Of a stretch of DNA of 64,000 bases, positions 1-10,559 are shown piece by piece. Every line of letters starts with the position of its first letter. The stretch's first letter is position 1. The position numbers were made by a program, and so were the translations under genes. Below the pieces are notes generated by a model that saw only the letters and a list, made by a program, of their open reading frames with translations, was not told where the DNA came from and made no database searches. This DNA comes from Phascolarctos cinereus (lineage: Eukaryota; Chordata; Mammalia; Diprotodontia; Phascolarctidae), in the NCBI RefSeq assembly GCF_002099425.1, contig NW_018343987.1:15129501-15193500 (forward strand), written 5' to 3'.

Positions 1-715
1 GCTTCGATCTGTATTCAGACACCACCAGGTCTTTGTCTGGGGATGGATAGTATTTTTCATCGTAACTGCTTCAGAGTTGTCTTGGATCATTGTGTTGCTG
101 AGAATAGCTAAGTCATTCACAGCTGATCATCTTATAATATTGCTGTTACTTTGTACCCAATACATTTCACTTTACATCAGCTCATGTTAAGTCTTTATAG
201 GTTTTTTTTTTTTTCTGAGAGCATCCTTCTTATCATTGCTTACGGCACAATAGTATTCCATCATAATTACATACCACAGTTTGTTCAGCACTTCGCCAAT
301 TGACAGGCATCCCCTCGGTTTCTAATTCTATGCCATCAGAAAAGAGTTGCTATAAATATTTTTGTACATAAAGGCCCTTTTCCTTTTTGTTTTTATCTCT
401 TTTTGAATACACACCAAGTAGGGGTCTTGCTAAGTCGAAAGATATGCATGGTTTTATAGCCCTTTGGGCACAGTTCCAAACTGCTCTAGAGAATGGTTGG
501 ATCAGTTCACAACTCCACCAACAATACATTAATGTTTAATTTTTCCCACGTCCCCTATAGACAGCTTTGATTATTTCATCTCAAAACTGTTCATATCTTT
601 TGATCATTTATCACTTGGGGAATGGCTCTTATTTTTATAAATTTGACTCAGTTTTCTATATGATTGAGAAATGAGGCCTTTATCAGAGAAACTTGCTTCA
701 ATTTTTTTCATAGTT
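1..715 (-). mobile_element. L1 LINE fragment, ORF2 C-terminal part and 3-prime region
   Basis: Read on the minus strand, this matches the C-terminal portion of L1 ORF2 that is also present in sense at about 26217-26990 in this window. Shared landmarks are the segments for the SLSDKASF-like region (near 665-690), the region for a cysteine/tryptophan-rich tail (near 430-540), and the stretch preceding the 3-prime UTR (near 50-300). No frame stays open, so it is dead. Its left end runs off the window. It lies in the same orientation and order as the HAL1 to its right, so it may be the 3-prime part of that same element rather than a separate insertion. Confidence 0.85.
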
Positions 716-1500
716 ACCATTGCTAACTGTATTTCCTTCCATCCTATCCCCCATTTATTCTATTCTCTCTCTCCTTTCAACCTGTCCCTCATCAAAAGTG
801 TTTTGCTTCTGTCTACTCTCTCCACCAATCTTTCCTCCCTTCTACCACTCCCCCTTCTCTTATCCCCTTCCCCTCCTACTTTCCTGTAGGGTAAGATCAA
901 TTTCTATAACCAATTGAGTGTGTATGTTATTCCCTCTTTGAGCCAATTCTGATGAAAGTAAGGTTCACTCACTCCCATTTACTTCCCTCATCTTCCCCTC
1001 CACTGCAAAAGCTTTTTCTTGCCTCTTTTATGTAAGATAATTTAGCCCATTCTACCTCTCCCTTTCCTTTTTCCCGGTGCATTCCTCTCTCACCCCTTAA
1101 TTTCATTTTTTTTAGATATCATCTCTTCATATTCAACTCCTTCTAACTGTCCTAATAGTGAGGAAGTTCTTATGAGTTACAAGGATCATCTTTCCATATA
1201 AGAATATAAACAGTTTCATCTTATTAAGTCCCTTATGATTTCCCTTTCCTGTTACCTTTTTATGCTTCTGTTGAGTCTTGTATTTGAAAGTCAAATTTTC
1301 TATTCAGTTCTGTTCATTTCATCAAGAATACTTGAAAGCCCTCTATTTCATTGAATGCCCAATTTTTCCTATGGAGGATTATACTTAGTTTGGCTGGGTA
1401 GGTGATTCTTAGTTGTAATCCTAGCTCCTTTGCCTTCTGGAATATCATATTCCAAGACACCCAGTCCTTTAATGTAGAAGCTCCTAAATTTTATGGTATC
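716..1500 (-). mobile_element. Older HAL1 copy B, 3-prime part
   Basis: This is the distal part of a half-L1 element, interrupted at 1500 by a younger HAL1. On the minus strand it holds the end of ORF1 (about 1500-1290) followed by a purine-rich 3-prime spacer (about 1290-716). The same order is found in copy A at 2760-2520 and 2520-1900, with high similarity along the whole length. The ORF1 frame is broken repeatedly. The matching 5-prime part resumes at 4459. Copy B is older than copy A because A splits it. Confidence 0.8.
1487..1500. repeat. Probable target-site duplication of HAL1 copy A, left
   Basis: AATTTTATGGTATC here resembles AATTCTTATGGTTCC at 4459-4472, on the other side of HAL1 copy A. 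The pair is imperfect but lies exactly at the two junctions between copy B sequence and copy A: poly-T (the antisense poly-A tail) starts at 1501, and the 5-prime end of A falls at about 4458. Confidence 0.6.
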
Positions 1501-2521
1501 TTTTTTTTTAATGTAAATTTATTTATTTTTAGTTTTCAATATTCACTTCCACAAGTTTTTGAGTTCCAAATTTCTCACCCCTCCCCCCACCCCAAGATGG
1601 CATGCATTCTGAATACCCCTTCCCCTAGTCTGCCTTCTCTTCTATCTCTCCCCCCTCCCTTCTCTTATCCCCTTCCCCTTCTATTTTCCGGTAGAGCAGG
1701 ATAGACTTCTGTACCCCACTTCCTGTATTTCTTATTTCCCAGTAGCATGTGAAAACATTTTTTTTAAACATGTGTTTTTAAAACTTTGAGTTCCAAATTT
1801 TCTACCTTCCTCCCTCCCCACCCACCCTCACTGAAAAGGCAAGCAACTCAATATAGGTTGTACATGACATGATAGTAGTCATGCACATGTGCAGTCATGC
1901 AAAACACTTCCACAGTAGTCATGCTGTGAAAAACTAACTCTATTTCCCTTAATCCTATCCTGCCCCCTGCATTTATTCTATTCTTTCTTTTGACCCTGTC
2001 TCTCCTCAGAAGTGTTTGCTTCTGATTACCCCTTTCCCAATCTGCCCTCCTCTCTATCATCCCCCTGCTCTCTTGTCCCCTTCTCCCCTATTTTCCTGTA
2101 GGGTAAGACAGATTTCCATACCCAATTGAATGTGTGTTATTCTCTCCTTAAGCCAAATCCTATGAGAATAAGATTCCCTCATTCCCTCTCACCTTCCCCT
2201 GTTTCCCCTCCACTGTGAGAGACTTTTCTTTTCTGTTTTTTTTTGTGAGATAATTTACCCCATTCTACCTCTCCCTTTCTTCTCCGAGTATCATCCTCTC
2301 TCATCCCTTAATTTTATTCTCCAGATATGACCCCTTAATCTTCAACTCACCCTGTGCCCTCTATCTATCTATCTATATCATACATACATACAATTTTTTT
2401 CCTTCAACTACCCTAATACTGACAAAGTTCTCATGAGTTACAAATATCATCTTTCCATGCAGGAATGTAAACAGTTCAATCTTAATAAGTCTCTTATGAT
2501 TTCTCTTTCCTGTTTACCTCT

Positions 2522-3613
2522 TCATGTTCCACTGGAGTCCTGTATTTGAAAGTCAAATTTTCTGTTTAGCTCTGGTCTTTTCATCAGGAATGCTTGAAAG
2601 TCCTCTATTTCACTGAATGACCATTTTTTCCCCTGAAGGATTATACTCAGTTTTGCTGGGTAGGTGATTCTTGGTTGTAATCCTATCTCCTTTGCCCTCT
2701 GGAATATTATATTCCATGCCCTGCGGTCCTTTAATGTAGAAGCTGCTAAATCTTGTGTTATCCTGATTGTGTTTCCACAGTACTTGAATTGTTTCCTTCT
2801 GGCAGCTTGTAATATTTTCTCCTTGACCTGGGAACTCTGGAATTTGGCTACAATATTCCTAGGAGTTTTCCTTTGGGGATCTCTTTCAGGAGGAGATCTG
2901 TGGATTCTTTCAATTTCTATTTTGCCCTCTGGTTCTAAAATATCAGGGCAGTTTTCCTTGATAATTTCTTGAAAGATGATGTCTAGGCTCTTTTTTTGAT
3001 CATGGCTTTCAGATAGTCCAATAATTTTTAAATTCTCTCTCCTGGATCTATTTTCCAGGTCAGTTGTTTTTCCAATGAGATATTTCACATTGTTTTCTAA
3101 TTTTTCATTCTTTTGGATTTGTTTTACAGTGTCTTGATTTCTCATAAAGTCACTATCTTCCAATTGCTCTATTCTAATTTTTAAGGAAGTATTTTCTTCA
3201 GTAATCTTTTGGATTTCCTTTTCCATTTGGCCAATTTTTCTTTTTAGGGCATTTCTTCTCATTGGCTTTTTGGATCTCTTTTGCCATTTGGGTTAGGCTA
3301 TTTTTTAAGGTGTTATTTTCTTCAGTATTTTTTTGGGTCTCCTTTAGCAAGCTGTTGACTTGTTTTTCATGATTTTCTTGCATCACTCTCATTTCTCTTC
3401 CAGTTTTTCCTCTACTTCCCTTACTTGCTTCTCAAAATCCCTTTTGAGCTCTTCCAAGGCCTGGGACTGATTCATATTTTTCTTGGAGGCTTTGGATGTA
3501 GGAGCTTTGACTTTGTTGTCTTCTTCTGGTTGTATATTTTGATTTTCTTTTTCACCAAAGTAAGATAATATAGTCTGACTCTTTTTGCACTGCTTGCTCA
3601 TGATCCCAGCCAA
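2522..3613 (-). pseudogene. HAL1/L1 ORF1 (RNA-binding coiled-coil protein), copy A
   Basis: L1 ORF1 proteins form trimers, coat the element RNA and act as nucleic-acid chaperones in cytoplasmic particles. Here the N-terminal piece (3613-3389) begins MAGIMSKQCKK and is rich in charged residues. The middle piece (3392-3198) and the start of the last are heptad-like, as expected for the coiled coil (EKEIQKITEEN, LKIRIEQLEDS). The last piece, 246 residues at 3262-2522, contains the RRM-like NLKIIGL segment, IERIHRSPP and the C-terminal domain ending in QDSSGT. The three pieces lie in different frames, with shifts near 3393 and between about 3262 and 3198, so the gene is inactive although only lightly damaged. 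Overall length, about 350 residues, fits the family. The start at 3613 is the first methionine upstream of family-like sequence. Confidence 0.85.
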
Positions 3614-4458
3614 TTACTTGAGTTTTAAACTCTTTGTTAAGGTAAGAGTCTGCTTCCAATGTGGAGAGTGTACTGTCCCAAGCTTCAGGGGTTTGTGTAG
3701 CTGTTTTCAGAGATACTTGTAGGGACCTGTAAATTTTCAGTTCTTCCAAGGTGGTATGATAAGGGGCGAGGTGTTTACTCCTTTCCTGGCCTGTGACCAC
3801 AAGTATTCCTTTCTGTCCCATAACTGTGAGGAGGGGTTTCTCTCCACAGCCACTCCAAGCTCCACCACGCCAGTGCTCCTCCTCACCCCAGCACCGCCGC
3901 CCAGAACTGTGACCCAGATCCACACACAGGCAAAGCAAGAGATTCCTGCCTCAGCACTGGCAAACGGATCCCTGCAGTCCCTCTCTGATCAGCCACTGGA
4001 TTCCCCCTCAGTCTGTGGGCCAGAAGCTCGGGAAGCAGCTGCCCCACCCCCCGGGCCACGCTCTTGGGGAATGGAGTTGAAACCCCACCTTCCTCTCTGA
4101 CCACTGACAGAAACAGACTTTTCCCACTGACCTTCTAAGTTGTCTTTGGCATTTGTGGATTGAGGAGTCTGGAAACCTCCACAGCTGCTCAAGATTCAGT
4201 CCTCTGAGTCCTGCTCCAGGTTTGCTGCTGCCTGCGCACCCACGCTGCACTGCACTGGGCTCCCAGCCTGGCACGATACACCTTTCTGATCAATCATCCA
4301 GGTTGTCTTGGGCAGGAAATTTGTTTCTCTCTGTCTCTTTGTGGGTTCTGCTGCTTCAGAATTTGTTTAGAGCCATTTTTTATGAGTATTTGGAGGGGTT
4401 TGGGGGAGAGCTCAAGCAAGTCACTGCTTTCACTCCTCCATCTTGGCTCCACCCCCCA
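3614..4458 (-). promoter_or_regulatory. 5-prime UTR of HAL1 copy A (putative internal promoter region)
   Basis: This is the region between the element's 5-prime end and ORF1. It is the most GC-rich part of the element (notably 3840-4300) and has a clearly related counterpart in copy B at 5306-6008. L1-type elements carry an internal promoter in this position; that role is inferred from position, as I see no specific factor site that I would defend. Open frames in both directions here are short and do not resemble known proteins. Confidence 0.55.
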
Positions 4459-6008
4459 ATTCTTATGGTTCCATGATACTTGAGTTCTTTTTCTTTCTGT
4501 CTGCTTGTAATATTTTCTCCTTGACCTGGGAACTCTGGAATTTGGCTATAATATTCCTGGGAGTTTTCATTTTGGTATCTCTTTCAGGAGGTAATCAATG
4601 GATTCTTTCAATTTCTATTTTGCCCTCTGGTTCCAAAATATCAGGGCAGTTTTCCTTGATAATTTTTTGACAGATGATGTCTAAGTTCTTTTTTTAATCA
4701 TGGCTTTCAGGTAGCCCAATAATTTTTAAATTATCGCTCCAGGATCCATTTTCCAGGTCAGTTGTTTTTCCAATGAGATATTTCACATTGTTTTTAATTT
4801 TTGCATTCTTTTGGTTTTGTTTGATTGTTTCTTGATTTCTCATATAGTCATTAGCTTCTATTTGCTCAGTTCTAATTTTTAAGGAATTGTTTTCTTCAGT
4901 GAGCTTTTGTGCCTCCTTTTCCATGTAGCCAATTCTAGTTTTTAGGGAGTTTTTTTTCTTCAGTGAATTCTTGTACCTCCTTTACCATTTGGCCTAGTCT
5001 GCTTTTTAAAGTGCTATTTTCTTAAGTATTTTTTGTGTCTCCTTTACCAAACTGTTGACTCTTTCTTTTTTCATGATTTTCTTGCATCACTCTTATTTCT
5101 CTTCCCCAATGTTTCCTCTATCTCTCTTGCTTTTCAAAATCCTTTTTGAGATCTTCTATGTCCTAAGACCAATTCATATTTTTCTTGGAGGCTTTGGATA
5201 TAGTAGCTTTGATTTTGTTATCTTCTTCTGAGTTCATGTTTTGATCTTTCTTGTCACCATAGTAACATTCTACATTCAGAATTTTTTCCTGTTTCCTCAT
5301 TTTCCCAGCCTATTTCTTGACTTTTAACTTTTTGTCAAAGTGAGGCTTTATTTCCAGGGTAGCAGGTGAACTGTCCCAAGCCTCAGGGGTTTTATGTAGC
5401 TGTTTTCAGAGATATTTCTAGGGACTTGGAAGTTTTCAGTTCTTCCAAGGTGATCTAAGGAGAGATGTGTTGACCACCCTCCTGGCCTGTGAACAACCAC
5501 AAGCACTCTTTTCTGCCCTGGAACTGTGAAAAGGGCCCTACTTCCACTGTGGCCACAAGCTCTGCTATGCTAGGGCTTCTTCTCACACTGGGACTGCTAC
5601 CTAGAACTGTGACCCAGATTTGGATATTGGCAAAGCAACAGAGTCCTGTCTCAGTGCTAGCAAAAAAGACCCCAATAATCTCCTTTTGACCAGTTATTTG
5701 ACCCTCTTACTGTCTTTGGGGTAAGAGCTCTGGAAACAGCCACTGCCACTGATGATTCAGTGTCTCCCAAGGTCTGCTTCTGGTTTGCTGGGGCTGGGAC
5801 TGTAGACTGTAAGAATCTCACCCAAGTGCAACAGACCTTTCCTGCTGACCTTCTAAATGGTCTTTGTCTGGAAAATTATTTCACCCCATCCTTTTATGGG
5901 TTCTGCTGCTCTACAAATTGTTTTTACGGCATTATTTAAAGGTTTTCAGAGGGGTTCTAGGGAGAGCTTACACCAGTTGCTGCCTTTTTTCCACCATCTT
6001 GGCTTTGC
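4459..6008 (-). mobile_element. Older HAL1 copy B, 5-prime part
   Basis: This resumes copy B after the copy A insertion. On the minus strand it starts at about 6008 (CAAGATGGTGG, parallel to the 5-prime end of copy A at 4458), has a 5-prime UTR to about 5306, then the N-terminal and middle part of ORF1 to about 4480. The 5-prime UTR is alignable with that of copy A but shows many substitutions and small gaps. With 716-1500 it makes up one element of roughly 2.3 kb, not counting the L1 ORF2 tail to the left. Confidence 0.82.
4480..5305 (-). pseudogene. HAL1/L1 ORF1 N-terminal half, copy B
   Basis: A 76-residue open stretch at 4924-4694 reads through the end of the coiled coil into the NLKIIGLPESHD segment of the RRM domain and is plainly homologous to copy A (for example KNNVKYLIGKTTDLEN). 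Upstream, to 5305, the frame is broken several times but remains recognisable at DNA level. The rest of this ORF1 lies at 1500-1290, because copy A is inserted within it. Confidence 0.8.
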
Positions 6009-7227
6009 CTACAACAGATGTCTTCTTTTGCTGCTATTAAGACAGGTAAGTTGAAGAGGTCCTGGTCACTAGCATTATACGTCTGCTAATATCTTGCTGC
6101 TATCTATCCTTACCCACTCAAGGTCTGACTGTATAATGTTTAATAAGAAAAAGAACAAGATTCCCCCTCCCCTTCTTTGAAGATGTGGGGAGCTATGGGT
6201 GCAGAGAACATATACTTTCAGATTCAGTTGAAATGTTAGCGTGTTTTTTCCTGTCTTTTGTTTTTATTCTTTGTTATAGGAGATGTCTCTTGAGGGATGG
6301 GAGAGAGAGAAGGTTGTATTAGGAAATGAAGATTATGTAAGAACAAAAGCTATCATTTTTTTAAAAGAAGAAAAAGTATTCAAGTTTTTGATTCAAAACT
6401 GAAGGTACCTTCCATTTGGCCTAAATGGATTTCTGCCTGTCCTTAATTCAAGATCTGGACATTTCAATATACCATAAGAGAATCCCCCATAGTAAGTAAC
6501 AACTCGTGCATTAGTGTTTACAAAGTTCAGCTCTCACAACAAAGGGTGTTTGTTGTTAGCTGGTTACCTATTCCTTTGACAATATATTTTAGACTATTAC
6601 AAAACAAGGCCCCTAGTTTATAGGCCCTTTTCTGAAAATCTGTGTCTGGAAAACAGTGCCCAGAGTAAAGAAATCACAGATCCTGGAAATCTCTAGTCCA
6701 CTCCCCCAAAACACTTTTCACCGCATTGCATTTTAGGTAGCTGAATACATGTGGGATGGTCAAAAATGAAGTTTAAAGAGGGAGTCTCCTTTTGGTTTTT
6801 TAGGAGAATGACCATAGAAGTGATTAGCAGTGAAAATGTGGGGAGCTTACTTTTGAAGGGTTTCATTACAGGCCATCCTATGCTTATCTTTGGATGCTCT
6901 TGCATCCAGCCAGGCCTGCCTATCACCCAAGGAGATCCTAAGAGGACTGTTAAGGACAGCAACAATTGAGAGCTCAATGCAAGTTCTTGGTCTAACAAAT
7001 TTTAATGCCCCCTTTGCCCAAAGAGCATCCATGTCAAATGAGGGGCTGATTGAATTGAGATCCAACTGACTTTCCCAGCTGCCCTCCCTTTCTCTAAAGT
7101 GACTGCTGAACCTTTGAGTCAACAATACACCATTTTCCACATGACTTGCCCCCTGGGCACTGTGCTGTCTCTATGCTCTGCTGAAGACAAACAGATAAGG
7201 GAAGGGGATTACATTATAGAATCATGG
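6009..7227. other. Low-repeat stretch, no gene recognised
   Basis: I see no repeat family I can name here. Two overlapping minus-strand open frames (7140-6847 and 6998-6693, about 100 residues each) show no motif, signal or family likeness that I recognise. They could be chance frames or a decayed element older than the others. Confidence 0.5.
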
Positions 7228-7345
7228 TAAAAGCTCTGAATTGAGACCAGGAAACTTGGTTTCTAGTCTGCCATTAAGTAACCATATGGCCTTAGGCAAA
7301 TCACTTGAACCACTTAGCTTTTTCTGGGCTTCTGTTTTCTTAACA
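7228..7345 (+). mobile_element. MIR-type SINE fragment
   Basis: The block around ACCATATGGCCTTAGGCAAA and the following pyrimidine-rich stretch match the CORE region of MIR SINEs (GTGACCTTGGGCAAG type). It is strongly diverged, so it is old. Confidence 0.65.
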
Positions 7346-7464
7346 CTGTGGGCCACCAGGTATATTCTTCCCAGGAGGTGTTCCATTCTCCAAGCTTTAC
7401 CTAAATTGTTCTCCTTCACCAAAATTTGCCTTTCCTATATCCTATTCCCTTGGGCAACCACAGT

Positions 7465-7620
7465 GCATTAAGATTTACAAAGCATATTCTAAACACACAT
7501 TTTACTGATGAGTAAATTGAAACTCAGAAATGTTGAAGGTCATAAAGCTTGTAGGTGGCAGAAACAGGATTCAAGACTCTTGTCTACAGCTCTCTTTCCT
7601 CACAGTCATTTCTAGACAAT
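7465..7620 (-). mobile_element. MIR-type SINE fragment
   Basis: This is antisense CORE sequence. TTTTACTGATGAGTAAATTG and the following GGTCATAAAGCTTGTAGGTGG segment correspond to the MIR pattern of fraction-of-genome age (TTTACAGATGAGGAAACTGA then CACACAGCTAGTAAGTGG). Confidence 0.7.
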
Positions 7621-7677
7621 GGCTACTCTAACCAGTTAATTTACCCTATGGTGTCAAGGGCTAATTATGGATTAATT

Positions 7678-7940
7678 TTGTTGTTGTTCAGTCATGTCTT
7701 ATTCTCCATGACTCTGTTTCGGAGTTTTCTTGGCAAAGATACTGGAGTGGTTTGCCATTTCCTCTTCCAGCTCATTTTTTTTGTTTGTTTTACAGATGAG
7801 GAAATGAGGCAAACAGGGTCAAGTGACTTATCCAGGGTCACACAGCAAGTAAGCATCTGAGGCCAGATTTGAACTTACGAAGATGAGCCTTCCTGATTCC
7901 AAGCCCAGCACTCTATCTACTGTGCCACCTAGCTGCCCAT
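7678..7940 (-). mobile_element. RTE-tailed marsupial SINE, full length
   Basis: On the minus strand the order is head (GGCAGCTAGGTGGCACAGTA), CORE-like middle (GTGTGACCCTGG..AGTCACTTG), a unique body (GGAAATGGCAAACCACTCCA) and a tail related to CATGACTGAACAACAACAA. The tail resembles the 3-prime end of Bov-B/RTE LINEs, which is why this SINE group is thought to be moved by RTE machinery; I use it as the type copy for the other RTE-tailed SINEs listed here. It is non-coding; frames on it, such as 7555-7860, are incidental. Confidence 0.9.
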
Positions 7941-8039
7941 TGATTAATTATTACCAGCCCAATAGGGATAGGGACAGGCATGGGACCTATGATATCATTA
8001 GTAAAGGGGAGTCAAGGGAGAGAACTCCTAAGAATGCAG

Positions 8040-8175
8040 GTTGCAACTTTCTCTGCAATGCATAGACCTAGCAAGTTACCTAAAATCCTGAGAGACTTGC
8101 TTAGGGTCAAGCAGCCATTCTGTATTGGGGTGGGACCTGAACTCAAGTCTTCTTTGTTCTAAGAACTCTTCTTCA
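8040..8175 (-). mobile_element. MIR-type SINE remnant
   Basis: GACTTGCTTAGGGTCAAGCA and TGGGACCTGAACTCAAGTCT follow the antisense MIR pattern at the usual spacing. The flanks are too decayed to set the ends. Confidence 0.55.
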
Positions 8176-8456
8176 TTCATTTTATACACATTGCTTTCCA
8201 TAGTATTCCCAATGGTATTTACATTTCCAAAAGCGATTCATGGAGATATAAAGCTGGAAGACTGGAATCCAAATGACAGACTATAAAGCCTTAGAGGTAT
8301 TTTTGGAATGGAGGCCCCTTTTGAAAGAGGCCCCTAAAATCCCATGGAGAAGGTCCAAACTGGCCTTAGAAATCAGGACCCTGAGCTTACAAGGATCCAC
8401 TGAGAGAAATATGGATAAGAGGAGGGCTTCAGCTTTCTTAGGCTCTAGTATAAGCT

Positions 8457-8712
8457 GAAGGCTAGGTAGTACAGTGGATAGAATGCTGGACCTGGAGTGA
8501 AGGAGATCTGAGTTCAGATCCTATCTCAGACACTGATTTATAATCCTAGGCAAGGCACTTAAGCCCTATTTGTCTCAATTTCTATAAGTCTGTAAAATGG
8601 GGGTGATAATGTCATCTACCTCCCAGAGTTAAGAGGATAAAATTAGATATCATCTATAAAGAACTTTGCAAATGTTAAAGTGTCATATCAGTGCTAGCTA
8701 TTATTATTATGA
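8457..8712 (+). mobile_element. Mar1-type CORE-SINE, full length
   Basis: The element shares the head of the RTE-tailed SINEs (GGCTAGGTAGTACAGTGGAT) but continues into a different 3-prime half: TGTAAAATGGGGGTGATAAT, CTACCTCCCAGAGTT, GCAAATGTTAAAGTG and a GCTAGCTATTATTATTATG end. That ending, shared with other copies below, marks the Mar1/MIR-like CORE-SINE group whose tail resembles L2. Used here as the type copy. Confidence 0.88.
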
Positions 8713-9015
8713 CTAACTATGATGAGGGTTCTCTATAAGTTCTGCTGGTCACAAGATGGGGAAGGGAAGCCTTCTCTCAGCAGTAGATCGAATCAAGAAA
8801 GCAGCTGACTCCACTCTCTTCTGGAATTGATATTTCCAGTCAAGGAAATGGTTGCTTCATGGTTTCCAGTGTACTTTTTACTTTTGGTTCAGATAATATG
8901 GCTTTTGTTATATTTTACTTTATGTTCTGATTATAATTTGTGTTCCCCAGTTGAAAGGGTTGCTGGGCACTGCAGAAGGAAGATATCAAAGAATGTAGGA
9001 GTTTGTACTCTAAAG

Positions 9016-9204
9016 CAGTGATGCCAAACTCGAAAAGAAATGGGACCACTTCTTTGCAGGCTGTATATTGACTTAGAAAGCCACATATTAACACTATGTT
9101 CTATTGTATTTTTATTTATTTTGTTAAATAATGCCCAATTATATTTTAATCAGGAGTGTTGCAGGTCACAATGTGGCTCAGAGGCCAAGTGTTGGACACT
9201 TCTA
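9016..9204. mobile_element. hAT-type non-autonomous DNA transposon, copy 1
   Basis: The left end CAGTGATGCCAAACTC and the right end GTGTTGGACACTTCTA are inverted relatives of one another (consensus near CAGAGGTGTCAAACTC). The flanking octamers CTCTAAAG and CTCTAGTT look like a decayed 8-bp target duplication, as hAT elements make. The centre is AT-rich (TTGTATTTTTATTTATTTTG) with no coding capacity. A second copy is at 52089-52323. Confidence 0.75.
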
Positions 9205-9206
9205 CT

Positions 9207-9335
9207 CTAGTTATTGTTGAGTGGTGTCCAGCTCTTCATGACTACACTTGGGATTTTCTAGCAAAAATACTGGAGTGGTTTGCCACATAATTCCAAGCCC
9301 ACTGCTGTATCCAATGAGACACCTAGCTGCACTCC
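9207..9335 (-). mobile_element. RTE-tailed SINE with internal deletion
   Basis: Antisense tail (GTGTCCAGCTCTTCATGACT) and body (ATACTGGAGTGGTTTGCCA) run directly into the antisense head (CCAAGCCCACTGC..CACCTAGCTGC); the CORE middle of about 110 bp is missing. It sits immediately next to the hAT copy. Confidence 0.82.
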
Positions 9336-10518
9336 TATACTCTAGAGAACCTTATAATTAATCAGAGTCAAAATGGCAGAGTAACAAGAAGAGGTATAGC
9401 CCAGATCCCCCAACGCAACCCCTCCACAAAGATTTAGACAGTACACTAGACCAAGTCTTTAAAGGAAACCCAAGAAAATATCGCAGCTAGTCAGTTTTTC
9501 TAGCCCTGGCACAAGGAGACAGATAAGTTTATGGGTACTGGGGAGGGGCTGTGGGAAGGAGCATTTCTATGCAGAGCATTCTAATGTTCCAGGACTAAAA
9601 GAGAACCAAGGCTGTGCATTAAGACAAGATGAAGATTCAGACCCATACCAGAATACTGCTATCTTGTGTAGGATGTGGGAACAGGTTCCAAAAGGCATCA
9701 TTGTCACTTGCAAGTCATTTGTCAATTTCAGGTCCCAAATCCAGGGCAGAATAAGGAGGTACCCTGTGCCCATGGAGGCATGCTGGGGTAGGAAGTAGTC
9801 ATGAGACCTAGCCTACATAGTGAGCAAGAAGTAAGTTCAGAAGCAAGCAATAGCTATCTAGCAATGACATCAGGAAAGGAACAGGGTCTCAATTCTGGCT
9901 TCCAATCCTATCTGAAATTTGTAGTAGAATAACCAGGTAAGGAATCTCAGACCAAAGGAGGTGCCTGCAGTTCTATTTTTCTGAATAGGCAGAGCTTCCT
10001 AGCTAGCTGATAGAGGTTGAGTCCAGTAGCAGCCTATAGGAATATCCAATCAGGAACAAGACCACAGGAATGGTGCTCAGACCCAAATCCAAATCAGGAA
10101 CCTGCTGAGTTCAGACTAGGAGGGCAGAGATCAGACTGCCCTGGATCAGACCTCTTTTGCAGCACTGAGAACTTATGGGTCTCCAGCCTGAGCTGTCCCT
10201 GAGATCTTGGCAATACTTTCAAGAAAGCAGGCAAAAGTTCAGAACAAATATTCTCCTGCCCAGAAGTGCAAAGAACCTAGCCATTACTTAAAGTCCCAAA
10301 AGTAAGAAGTAGGTTGGAAGAATGAGAAAGCAAACAAAAAATCCAATCATAATAACAATCGAGGTGACAGGAATGCCCAAGATACAAACACAGAAGACAA
10401 GAATGACTTCAAAACATCTATAAGCAAAACCTCAAAAAAAAAAATCACAAATGAGACATGAATCCAACCAGAATTCCTGGAAGAGATTTTAAGAAGAGTT
10501 TTTAGAAAAGAGCTCACT

Positions 10519-10519
10519 A

Positions 10520-10554
<35 letters not shown>

Positions 10555-10555
10555 C
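10519..10555. repeat. (CAA)n microsatellite
   Basis: About eleven ACA/CAA units in a row, lying within the leader/ORF1 border of the old L1. Its reverse reading produces a poly-valine frame with no meaning. Confidence 0.95.
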
Positions 10556-10559
10556 ATGA

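Larger units (their letters stand above)
1501..4458 (-). mobile_element. HAL1 (half-L1) copy A, near full length
   Basis: On the minus strand the element runs from a 5-prime end at about 4458 (CAAGATGG-type start) through a relatively GC-rich 5-prime UTR (4458-3614), an ORF1 (3613-2522), a purine-rich spacer, L1-like 3-prime UTR blocks and an A-tail (1509-1501). No endonuclease or reverse transcriptase is present between ORF1 and the tail; this defines the HAL1 group, which is known in marsupials and must borrow L1 ORF2 protein. The 3-prime region has an internal duplication: a block of about 80 bp with the motif CTTATCCCCTTCCCCTTCTA recurs in related form near 1650 and 2070, and in copy B near 860. 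At about 2.95 kb it is close to complete. It lies inside copy B and so is the younger of the two. Confidence 0.85.

Noticed and set aside
2664-2972. Plus-strand 102-residue frame
   Set aside because: It is the reverse strand of the HAL1 ORF1, which explains the sequence fully.
7678-7940. tRNA gene in the SINE head
   Set aside because: The head may be tRNA-derived, but no complete cloverleaf or terminator is visible and the same sequence recurs throughout the window as a SINE.
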